A DNA stretch of 54,960 nucleotides from Candidatus Auribacterota bacterium (GTDB lineage Bacteria > Auribacterota > Tritonobacteria > UBA1439). Positions 8,566 through 16,117 of the stretch are shown piece by piece. The notes under the pieces are model-generated. The model had not been told where the DNA came from. It saw nothing but the letters and a program-made list of their open reading frames with translations, and did not search any database. The first letter of the stretch is position 1. Each line of letters opens with the position of its first letter. The DNA lies in NCBI GenBank assembly GCA_026392035.1, contig JAPLCX010000065.1, forward strand, positions 1 through 54,960, written 5' to 3'. The translations under genes and the position numbers were made by a program.

Positions 8566-9654
8566 ATGAACAAGGCGGCGGCGAAGATCAAGCAGACGGC
8601 TCAGGAAATCTATCGGACGATACTCAGGAAGCGCAAACCGTCCCTCGACCTCCCGATCCGCTCCCTCGACAACGTGCGCTACAACACGAAGGTGGGCAAC
8701 TTCGAAATCGGGAGACGCAAGAAGGAGCGGACGCTCACCGTGACCACCGCCAAGACCTTCGCCCAGTCCCTGAAGATGATGTCGCTCTCCAATGACCTCC
8801 TGCGCGGCGACGACATCGCCACCAAGCGGGAAGCCTACTACGTCTCCAAGAACTGGGGCGACGCGCGCTTCGACGAGCAGCCGGAGTCTGACTCGGTGAT
8901 GGACGATGTCGAGGCGCTGTTTGCAGTCAACCGCGAGCAACTCGGTTTCATCCCCGAGGAGAAGGGGGGTGAGGTGGCGGGGCGGCTGATCGTGATTGAT
9001 CGCGATACCGACACGGGGCGCAAGATCAAAATCGACTGCACCCGGTTTGGCTCAGGGGCGTATTCAATACCGATCTCCGTCGAGGATCTCCAGTTTCAGA
9101 CAAACGCAGCGTTCATTCTTGCCATAGAGACCGCGGGCATGTTTCAGCGGCTCGTGAAGCATAACTTCTGGAAGGGGGCAAACTGCGTCCTCGTCTCCAT
9201 GGGGGGCGTCCCCACGCGCGCCTGCCGCCGCTTCATCAGACGCCTCGCGGACGAGAAGAAGATCCCCGTCTACGCCTTCGTGGACGGCGACCCATACGGG
9301 ATCACCAACATCTACCGGACCCTCAAGGTGGGCTCGGGCAACGCCGCCCACATCAATCAGTTCTTCTGCGTGCCCCAGGCGCGCTACCTCGGCGTCACGC
9401 CGCAGGACATCATCGACTACAAGCTCAAGGACGCCACGCACCCCCTGAAAGAGGTGGATATCAAGCGCGCGAAGGACGCGCTCGCGAACGACCCGTTCAT
9501 CAAGCACGAGAAGCGCTGGCAACAGGCGATCGAGCAGATGATACGGATGGGGGTGAGGGTGGAGCAACAGGCCTTCGCCACGCACGACCTCAACTACGTG
9601 ATCGACGTCTACCTGCCGAAAAAGCTCAAGCACCCCGAGCTGTTCCTGCCATGA
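8566..9654 (+). CDS. top6A: DNA topoisomerase VI subunit A (Spo11-like)
   Basis: 362 residues; AAGG lies 7 bases before the ATG. Catalytic DNA-cleaving subunit, homologous to Spo11. The winged-helix/CAP region carries TKREAYYVSKNW, with Y92 (the second Tyr) as the likely nucleophile that attaches to DNA. The Toprim domain has E188 (in AIETAGMF) and the DxD pair D240/D242 (in VDGDPYG), which hold the catalytic magnesium. Length is normal and no key residue is missing. It follows top6B on the same strand and should assemble with it into an A2B2 enzyme that relaxes and decatenates DNA. Confidence 0.95.
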   Translation: MNKAAAKIKQTAQEIYRTILRKRKPSLDLPIRSLDNVRYNTKVGNFEIGRRKKERTLTVTTAKTFAQSLKMMSLSNDLLRGDDIATKREAYYVSKNWGDARFDEQPESDSVMDDVEALFAVNREQLGFIPEEKGGEVAGRLIVIDRDTDTGRKIKIDCTRFGSGAYSIPISVEDLQFQTNAAFILAIETAGMFQRLVKHNFWKGANCVLVSMGGVPTRACRRFIRRLADEKKIPVYAFVDGDPYGITNIYRTLKVGSGNAAHINQFFCVPQARYLGVTPQDIIDYKLKDATHPLKEVDIKRAKDALANDPFIKHEKRWQQAIEQMIRMGVRVEQQAFATHDLNYVIDVYLPKKLKHPELFLP

Positions 9655-9766
9655 GCGGATATCGTCTTCGTGCGCTGTGCCATTCCTGAGAGAGCGTCCA
9701 GAAATAGCGTATAACATATCGAAACGTTCACCTGATAGGTGAAATGTAATCAGAAGTATTTCTCCC

Positions 9767-9843
9767 TGTAGGGGCTTGATTCATCAAGCCCGCCAAGCTG
9801 GTCGGATGAATCCCTGCCCGCCGGCAGGAAGGCGACCCCTGCA
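9767..9843. repeat. TGTAGGGG...CCCCT inverted-repeat element (copy 2)
   Basis: TGTAGGGGCTTGATTCATCA at 9767-9786 matches the copy at 8474 at its left end. The right end is decayed (CCCCTGCA). It occupies the 324-base gap before larA. Nothing else is evident there beyond the larA ribosome binding site. Confidence 0.6.
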
Positions 9844-9978
9844 TTATCCGCCATTTTGGGAGCACGACCGCTCTTTACCCATCGATAAAATATGTGGTAC
9901 ATTGGCTACAAACGCCCCGCGGGATCACCTCGGGGCTATCGACTGACGGCGACGCGGTCGCGTGAGAAGGGATGCACA

Positions 9979-11367
9979 ATGAAGAGCGCTGACATCACCC
10001 TGAGCTACGGCGACCAGGTCCTGAGCGGTTTCATACACCAGGAGTGGATTGACACGGGAAGGTATCTACCCCTCATACCGCCGCCCAAGAATCGGGTTAT
10101 CGAGGATGCGGCGGCGGCGCTGGCCCGTGCACTCGAGAACCCCATCGGTGGTATCCCCCCCCTCGGAGACCTCGTCAAGAAATGCGTCCGCGGCGGGGAT
10201 GTCGTCATTCTGGTCGATGACTACGCCAGGCCCAATGACCACACGCGCTTGCTGCTGCCTCTTCTGGTGGAGAGGCTGCGGCGGACCTACGGCATCCCCG
10301 TTGAGAAAATCAAGGTCGTCGTGTGTGCGGGAACGCACCGCGCCCCCACTGCCGCCGAAATGAAAAAGACCGTGGGGAAGGATATGGTTTCCCGGGTCAG
10401 TATCGTCGTCCATGATTGTGAGAAGGATTTAACCCGGGCGGGAACGGTGGACGGCCGCCCCATTATGATCAACCGCGTCGCCTTCAACGCCGATCTCGTC
10501 ATACCCCTCACGGACGTTGATAACCACTATTTTGCCGGCGTCGCGGGCGGCCCCAAGTCGTTCTGCCCGGGGATCTGCAGCAAGGAGATCATCACCTGGG
10601 AACACCTGCAGATGTTCGACGATGACGGCTTCGCCGACAATGTGGCCCTCGGTATCCTCAACGGCAATCCGGTGTACAAATGCAAAAAAAAGATTGTCAG
10701 CACGATCATCGATTCCATGAAAAAGCGAGGGCGGGAGGTGTATTGCCTGACCGCCATTGTTGACCCGGAGGGCGACCTCGTCTACCTCGAGGGGGGGGAG
10801 ACGTTCGCCGCGCACCGTGCTGCAGCGTCCAAGCTCAAGGACGTCTGGACGATGAAATTGAGCTGTCGCCCTGAAGTGGTCATCAGCGGGGCGGGCGCGC
10901 TCGGCATCAACCTCTACCAGTCGGGGAAGGCCATTCACGCCGCCTACACAGCCGTTGAGCGCGGCGGAATGATCCTCACCGCCGCCCCCTGCCAGGACGG
11001 TTTCGGCAACGAGGAATTTAAAAAATTGATGAAGCTCGCCGCCGATGCGATCTCGCTCCGCGAGGACCGCGACAGGGCCATCGAGCAGGCCACGCTCAAA
11101 GTGCTCGAAACAGTCCGCAAGGATTTCAAAATCGGCAAGCAGAAGGCGGTGGACTTTCTAAGAATTCTCGATCATGTCGGGTGGGGGCATCTCTATATGA
11201 TCCAGGATGGTTTGACTGCGGAAGACCGGAAAATCCTCCCCGTAACCTTCTGGGGTGAGAGCGGGCAGCCCGCAGAAACACGACTCTCGACATGGGTGGA
11301 GAGATACGGCAGCGGAAAAACGATTACGGTTATCGACAACCCCGGATACGTGGTGAACGTGCAATGA
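9979..11367 (+). CDS. larA: LarA-family nickel-pincer racemase (lactate racemase-like)
   Basis: 462 residues from the ATG at 9979, chosen because AGAAGG lies 8 bases upstream. LarA-type enzymes interconvert D and L isomers of lactate or related 2-hydroxy acids with a nickel pincer nucleotide covalently bound to a Lys. The spacing of key residues fits Lactobacillus LarA: H120 in GTHRAP, H183 in NHYFAG, K193 in AGGPKS (pincer attachment) and H209 in TWEHL (nickel ligand). The 183/193/209 spacing equals that of H174/K184/H200. The next gene, an FAD-linked dehydrogenase, overlaps by 4 bases, so racemisation and oxidation are likely coupled. The pincer-making genes larB, larC and larE are not in this window. 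LarA homologues vary in substrate, so lactate is probable but not proven. Confidence 0.88.
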   Translation: MKSADITLSYGDQVLSGFIHQEWIDTGRYLPLIPPPKNRVIEDAAAALARALENPIGGIPPLGDLVKKCVRGGDVVILVDDYARPNDHTRLLLPLLVERLRRTYGIPVEKIKVVVCAGTHRAPTAAEMKKTVGKDMVSRVSIVVHDCEKDLTRAGTVDGRPIMINRVAFNADLVIPLTDVDNHYFAGVAGGPKSFCPGICSKEIITWEHLQMFDDDGFADNVALGILNGNPVYKCKKKIVSTIIDSMKKRGREVYCLTAIVDPEGDLVYLEGGETFAAHRAAASKLKDVWTMKLSCRPEVVISGAGALGINLYQSGKAIHAAYTAVERGGMILTAAPCQDGFGNEEFKKLMKLAADAISLREDRDRAIEQATLKVLETVRKDFKIGKQKAVDFLRILDHVGWGHLYMIQDGLTAEDRKILPVTFWGESGQPAETRLSTWVERYGSGKTITVIDNPGYVVNVQ

Positions 11368-13013
11368 CGCACCGCCTTCACGCGGAAAAGGCCCGGGAGT
11401 ATCCGGGGACGCAGCGGATGGCAGTGCTCGAAGGCGCCGAGCGGATTGCGGTCGACTACCCCGACTATCTCAAAGATGAGTCGCGCCTTTCTGGCGGAAC
11501 GAGTACCACCCTTGCATTTCCCCTGAGTGAATCGGATGTCTCCACATTTCTCAGTACGATGAACCGACGGGGAATCCCCGTCACGGTGTCAGGAGGGCGG
11601 ACGGGCATCGTCGGAGGTGCCGTTCCCATGGAGGGGGCGCTCCTCTCGTTGGAGAAGATGGACCGCATCCTTGATATCCGGAAAGGGGAAAACGATGGCC
11701 GGTGGTTTGTCAGCGTCCAGCCGGGGATCCTGGTGAAGGAACTCCACCGAAGGATCGAGCAGAAGGACCTCCTGGATTTCCTCTCTTTCCCGACGGTTTC
11801 CAATCGCAAGGCAGTCGAGGAGTTCCTCGGTCTCACGAAGGAATATTTTTACCCGATCGACCCTACCGAGACGAGCGCGACCCTCGGCGGCACGCTCGCC
11901 ACTAACGCTTCCGGAGAGCGCAGCTTCCACTATGGGCCCACCCGCAGCTACGTCAGGGAAATCAGGGTCGTGCTCGCGAACGGCGACGTCCTGAAAATTC
12001 GACGAGGAGACGTCAGGGCCTCCCCCGGGGGCACGTTCGAGGTCACGCTCACCAACGGCGAAACGATCTCCGTGGCTCTCCCGACGTACGCCATGCCCTC
12101 TGTAAAGAGCGCCGCGGGGTACTACGTCACAGAGGGGATGGACCTGATCGACCTCTTCATCGGATCGGAGGGAACCCTCGGTGTCATCAGCGAAATCGAG
12201 GTTATGATTGTAGAACGGCCGGAGAATGTACTCAGCCTTGTGCCATTTTTCCCCTCCAATAGGGATGCGGTTAAATTTTTTATGCACGCCCGAAAAGAGA
12301 TCCCGGGCGTTCTCGTATTCGAGTACTTTGACTCATGCGCGCTCGATGTTCTACGGTCGAAGAAGCAGCGCGACGGGGCGGGCTCGGCAGTCCCGACACT
12401 GCCCGAGAAGGCGCGGGCTGCTATTTTCCTTGAGCTGGCATTTCGTGAGGAAGAACTGGATGCACTCTACGCCTCTGTGGAGCGCTTATTGCGCGAGCAC
12501 CACTCCTCGGTGGAGGACACTTGGAGCGGCATAGAGCCGGCGGAACGGGAGAAGATACGCGCATTTCGTCACGCCATGCCGGAATCGGTGAATGAGATCG
12601 TTGCGCTGAACAAACGCAGCTGCCCGGCGATTCACAAGATGGGGACGGATCTGGCCGTGCCGGGAGACAAGCTCGAAGATATGATTAATTACTATGAGGG
12701 CCTCCTCACGCCCTCGGGCATGCAGTATGCTATTTTCGGCCACATCGGAGAGCATCATCTCCACGTCAACATTTTGCCGCGAACGGAGAGGGAGATCGAG
12801 CAGGCGAAGCGCATCATCAGAGATTTTGCCCGGAAGGCTGTGGCATTCGGGGGGACCATCTCCGCCGAGCACGGCATCGGTAAAATCAAACATCCCTACC
12901 TCGAGATTTTGTATGGACTGGATGGCATGCGGGAGATGGCGAGGGTAAAGAGAGCACTCGATCCCCGAGGGATCCTCTGCAGGGGCAATATCTTTCCCTC
13001 CGACCTGCTCTAG
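11364..13013 (+). CDS. FAD-linked 2-hydroxy-acid (D-lactate/glycolate) dehydrogenase, GlcD-like
   Basis: 549 residues from the ATG at 11364, which overlaps the larA stop (ATGA). The N-terminal FAD-binding type 4 domain shows TVSGGRTGIVGGAVP (about 74-88), GGTLATNASGERSFHYG and DLFIGSEGTLGVI. The C-terminal FAD-oxidase domain shows FGHIGEHHLHVNI and SAEHGIGKIK, with the catalytic or metal-binding His cluster. It would oxidise D-lactate or a similar 2-hydroxy acid to the 2-oxo acid and pass electrons to an unidentified acceptor. It has no Fe-S domain of its own, and no GlcF-like partner is nearby. The overlap with larA argues for use of a racemic hydroxy acid. Confidence 0.88.
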   Translation: MTHRLHAEKAREYPGTQRMAVLEGAERIAVDYPDYLKDESRLSGGTSTTLAFPLSESDVSTFLSTMNRRGIPVTVSGGRTGIVGGAVPMEGALLSLEKMDRILDIRKGENDGRWFVSVQPGILVKELHRRIEQKDLLDFLSFPTVSNRKAVEEFLGLTKEYFYPIDPTETSATLGGTLATNASGERSFHYGPTRSYVREIRVVLANGDVLKIRRGDVRASPGGTFEVTLTNGETISVALPTYAMPSVKSAAGYYVTEGMDLIDLFIGSEGTLGVISEIEVMIVERPENVLSLVPFFPSNRDAVKFFMHARKEIPGVLVFEYFDSCALDVLRSKKQRDGAGSAVPTLPEKARAAIFLELAFREEELDALYASVERLLREHHSSVEDTWSGIEPAEREKIRAFRHAMPESVNEIVALNKRSCPAIHKMGTDLAVPGDKLEDMINYYEGLLTPSGMQYAIFGHIGEHHLHVNILPRTEREIEQAKRIIRDFARKAVAFGGTISAEHGIGKIKHPYLEILYGLDGMREMARVKRALDPRGILCRGNIFPSDLL

Positions 13014-13047
13014 GTACTGCGGCAGACGCACCCGAGCTCCATCTGGC

Positions 13048-14085
13048 TCATGCCCCCGGCCTCTTCCGCTCCCGGGACCGGTTCCGCCACTCACGCCCCG
13101 CGAGCTGTTTGACCTTCTCGCGCACGCGGGGAAGGCTCCCCTCGACCACCGCTCCCGCGGCGAACCAGTGCCCGCCGCCGCCGAGGTCGCGCGCGATCCC
13201 GTTGACCCTGAAGAAATTCTTGGAACGCAAACTCACCTTGACCCTTCCCTCGGGGAGCTGCCGCAGCAGCACCACGAGCTCCACCGTCTTTATCGATCTG
13301 ACATAATCGAGGAGGTAGTTCTCGCTCCCCTCCGGGTCCGCTCCCGAGTAGGCGTACATTCTGCCGCTCACGGTCATCCAGGCGATCCGGCCACCGTGCT
13401 CAAATCGGAGCGAGTTCAGCGCGCGGCCGAAGAGCTCGACCTCCGCCGCCGTGTGCGTCTGATACAGCCTGTCAAACACGTCGTAGGGTCTGACCCCCGT
13501 CTCGAGGAGCTCGGCGACAATCCGGTGCGTTTCGGCATCCATCTTCGTGTACGTAAATCCACCGCTATCGGTATAGATGGCCACGTAGAGGGCGAGTGCG
13601 ATCCTCCTGTCCAGGCGGCATCCAAGCTCCCTGCCGAGCTGATAGATGAGTTTCCCGGTGGACACCGCATTCTCATCCACGATGTTGATGTCCGCGAAGG
13701 CCTCCTCGGGGGCGAAGACGTGGTGATCGATGACGATCCTCGGGCAGGTGAGCCTGTGTGCGAGCTCGCCCAGGGAACCGATGCGGAGCAGCGCGCTCGT
13801 GTCCACGATAATCCAGGCATCGCACGCGGCGAACGCTCGCCGCGCGCCCTCCGGTTCACAGGTCTCCACGACGCGCTCGGGATCGATGAAACACAGCCTC
13901 CGCTGCGGCTCGTCGCAGTTGATCGCGCGGACCCGCTTACCCATCTGCCTGAGGAAATAGTACAGCGCGACCTGCGAGCCGAGCGCATCGCCATCGGCGT
14001 GCTCGTGTCCCGTGATCACAAAGCGTGCGCCATTCTTGATGATCGGAATTACTTTGTTCCAGTTGGATTCAGTACGGTACGCCAT
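13048..14085 (-). CDS. DHH/DHHA1 phosphoesterase, NrnA-like
   Basis: 345 residues. The DHH domain carries HEHADGDALGS (H27, D31, D33), VDTS (D95) and VIDHH (120-122), the metal-binding set. The DHHA1 domain near the C-terminus has GGGGHWFAAG. NrnA enzymes degrade 2-5 nt RNAs and often pNpp nucleotides (pAp). The usual HxxPDGDA is HEHADGDA here, with Ala for Pro. A second family member with the canonical motif lies at 23951, so the two may divide oligoribonuclease and pAp phosphatase or cyclic-dinucleotide roles. It converges with the FAD dehydrogenase. Family certain, exact substrate not. Confidence 0.88.
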   Translation of the reverse strand: MAYRTESNWNKVIPIIKNGARFVITGHEHADGDALGSQVALYYFLRQMGKRVRAINCDEPQRRLCFIDPERVVETCEPEGARRAFAACDAWIIVDTSALLRIGSLGELAHRLTCPRIVIDHHVFAPEEAFADINIVDENAVSTGKLIYQLGRELGCRLDRRIALALYVAIYTDSGGFTYTKMDAETHRIVAELLETGVRPYDVFDRLYQTHTAAEVELFGRALNSLRFEHGGRIAWMTVSGRMYAYSGADPEGSENYLLDYVRSIKTVELVVLLRQLPEGRVKVSLRSKNFFRVNGIARDLGGGGHWFAAGAVVEGSLPRVREKVKQLAGREWRNRSRERKRPGA

Positions 14086-14147
14086 AAGAAACCCAGAGGT
14101 GATCTACCCCGCTGCGCGCGCAATTGCATCTTCATCTATACCAGAAA

Positions 14148-14300
14148 CTAGTGTGGTGTCTCGGAAGTAGCATTCAAAAGTCCTGCCATTGCGAGGAGCG
14201 TAGCGACGAAGCAATCTCATGATTGCCAATATGTTGAGATCGCTTTGCTTTCGCTCGCGATGACAGACATATGCTGGGAATTTCCGTGACAAGACACTAG
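14148..14300 (-). mobile_element. 153-bp miniature inverted-repeat element (copy A)
   Basis: Ends are CTAGTGTGGTGTCTCGGAA and its imperfect inverted partner CTAGTGTCTTGTCACGGAA, about 19-base terminal inverted repeats with TA at the outer edge. Internal arms around CGAAGCAATCTC also pair, so the whole element can fold into a long hairpin. It is the inverse orientation of copies at 26786-26938 and 39057-39197 and is nearly identical to them. It has no coding capacity. It separates the DHH phosphoesterase gene from the ClpX-like gene. Confidence 0.85.
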
Positions 14301-14310
14301 CAACCAGTAA

Positions 14311-15879
14311 CTAGGAACTGTCTTTCTGGTACGACCTCTTGATCCACTTGTTGAGCGTTTCCGCGGGGGCACTCACCGCTTCCTTGGTGATGACGAAGCG
14401 GTCCCGCCCCGTATTCCTGCGGATGAGGTTAAGGCCGTGCTCATAATCCTTGAGGAGTGTCCGGCAGAATGCCGCGACGTCCATCTTCACCTCCTCCGCC
14501 TGCGCGACCACGAGTTCCGCCGCCGCCCTGTTGAAGGCAACCGCGATGCCGTGCTTCTCGCGAAACTCCTTCTCGAACTTCCTGACGAGCTCCGCGCCGA
14601 ACGCGCGTTCCACCCGTTCCGGGCTGGCAATGATCTTCTTGAGCTCGCCCCCGGGATCGTCGACCAGCACCCGCGTCACTACAACATGCCGTATCGCCGT
14701 CGAGGGCAGCTCGAATTTGAAATCCCTCAGCGTCCGCTCGCACACCGTCATCAGGCCGCGCGCACCGGTCTCCTCCTGATACGCCTTCCGCGCGATTTCC
14801 CTGAGTCCCTCGTCCGAAAAGACGATCTTTATGCCGAAGGCGTCAAACGCAGCCTTGTACTGCCTCACGATCGACCCCTCGGACGACGTGAGGATCTGAT
14901 AGAGATCCTCCTCGCTCAGCTCCCCGCAGACCACCCGGACCGGCAGGCGCCCGATGAACTCGGGTTCGAAGCCGAACTGGATGAAATCCTTCGACCTGGC
15001 TTCGTGGAGGTACTCGAACCGTTTCTTTTTCTCATCCAGGCTCGCGGCAAAACCGATCTCGCCCGCGCGCAGCCGCTTCTGGACGATCGCCGCGAGCTGC
15101 TCGAACGCGCCCGAGACGATGAAGAGGATGTGCCGGGTGTTGATCGATTTCTTTTTGATCTTCCCCTTTTTCTGATACTCCATCATCGCCTGGATCTGCC
15201 CGGTGATATCCATGGGGCTGCGGAGCGGCACCTCCGTCTCCTCCATGAGTTTGAGCAGGCCGGTCTGCACGCCGCGCCCGCTCACGTCGCGCCCGACGAG
15301 TTCCCGCGCCGAGGCGATCTTGTCTATCTCGTCCATGTAGATGATGCCGTACTGGGCAAGGGCGATGTCGCCATCCGCCTCGTGCACGAGGTCGCGCACG
15401 AGGTCCTCGACGTCGCCGCCCACATAGCCGGTCTCGCTGAACTTTGTCGCGTCCCCCTTGATGAACGGCACGCCGATCAACCGCGCGATACACCTGATGA
15501 GATAGGTCTTGCCCACGCCGGTCGGGCCGATGAGGATCACGTTCTGCTTGGCGTAATCACCGCAGCCGCCCTTCCCCAGGCACCGCGCGGCATGGTGGTA
15601 GTGGTCGCACACGGCAATGGACAGCACCTTCTTCGCCTCGTCCTGCTTGATGACGAAGCGGTCCAGGTACTCCTTGACCTCCTTCGGCTTGAGGTCGAAC
15701 TTCAGGTCGGGGAGCTTCTCCTCCGCCCCTTCCCCTGCCTCGTCACCGCCGGCCGCCTCAGCCTGGGGGAAAATGCTGATCAGCGCCTTGTCGCCGAACT
15801 TTTTCTTGAAAAAGTCAGCGAGCTCCCGCTGGAGCTCGTCCGGAGTGGGTACTGCGTCGTCCTTCGATCCTGATATCAT
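14311..15879 (-). CDS. ClpX-like AAA+ unfoldase without zinc-binding domain
   Basis: 522 residues. ATP-driven protein unfoldase of the Clp/Hsp100 class. Motifs: Walker A GPTGVGKT (118-125), pore loop GYVG (151-154), Walker B IIYMDEID (179-186), RDVSGRGVQTGLLKLMEE, EFIGRLP, and sensor 2 GARGL (R374). The IGF tripeptide (275-277, in GEIGFAAS), which docks ClpX onto ClpP, is kept. The N-terminal C4 zinc domain of canonical ClpX is absent, replaced by about 60 residues of unrelated, partly acidic sequence. A C-terminal extension of about 100 residues is extra. GAGGTG lies before the ATG. It probably feeds ClpP with a different adaptor or substrate choice. No clpP is in this window. Confidence 0.85.
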   Translation of the reverse strand: MISGSKDDAVPTPDELQRELADFFKKKFGDKALISIFPQAEAAGGDEAGEGAEEKLPDLKFDLKPKEVKEYLDRFVIKQDEAKKVLSIAVCDHYHHAARCLGKGGCGDYAKQNVILIGPTGVGKTYLIRCIARLIGVPFIKGDATKFSETGYVGGDVEDLVRDLVHEADGDIALAQYGIIYMDEIDKIASARELVGRDVSGRGVQTGLLKLMEETEVPLRSPMDITGQIQAMMEYQKKGKIKKKSINTRHILFIVSGAFEQLAAIVQKRLRAGEIGFAASLDEKKKRFEYLHEARSKDFIQFGFEPEFIGRLPVRVVCGELSEEDLYQILTSSEGSIVRQYKAAFDAFGIKIVFSDEGLREIARKAYQEETGARGLMTVCERTLRDFKFELPSTAIRHVVVTRVLVDDPGGELKKIIASPERVERAFGAELVRKFEKEFREKHGIAVAFNRAAAELVVAQAEEVKMDVAAFCRTLLKDYEHGLNLIRRNTGRDRFVITKEAVSAPAETLNKWIKRSYQKDSS

Positions 15880-15908
15880 AGTGTCACCTCGTCTTCACAA
15901 TTATGTTA

Positions 15909-15937
15909 TTATAGCAAAGATCAACTCCAATGACAGA
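15909..15937 (-). promoter_or_regulatory. Sigma70-like promoter for the ClpX-like gene
   Basis: Read on the minus strand: CTGTCA (-35, 15932-15937), a 17-base spacer and a perfect TATAAT (15909-15914). The start codon is about 30 bases downstream. Confidence 0.55.
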
Positions 15938-15989
15938 TCCGGAACGGAATGGCAATAATGCTGTGGTTGCAGGCGGCAATATAGTGTTA

Positions 15990-16109
15990 TTTACCACTGA
16001 TTTTCACAGATAATAAGACGGATCGCCACAGGTTACTTCTTACCAATATCGGTGCAGATCCGTAATAATCAGTGGTCATCCGTGGCAACACCTCATAACT
16101 TAGGGATTG
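15990..16109. repeat. Degenerate copy of the CTCAGTTA-type element
   Basis: Contains CACTGATTTTCACAGATAAT and AATCAGTGGTCATCCGTGG as inverted arms and ends in CCTCATAACTTAGGGATT, similar to the element ends at 8320 and 25521. It covers most of the gap before the glycosyltransferase gene and probably supplies that gene's ribosome binding site. Confidence 0.45.
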
Positions 16110-16117
16110 CGAATGGC

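Noticed and set aside
9892-9978. N-terminal extension of LarA from an earlier ATG
   Set aside because: The 29 extra residues do not resemble the family and a good ribosome binding site precedes the ATG at 9979.
14437-15873. 478-residue open frame on the plus strand opposite the ClpX-like gene
   Set aside because: It is the complement of a well-conserved AAA+ gene in GC-rich DNA; its composition (runs of His, Arg, Asp, Leu) is that of a shadow frame and it matches no family.
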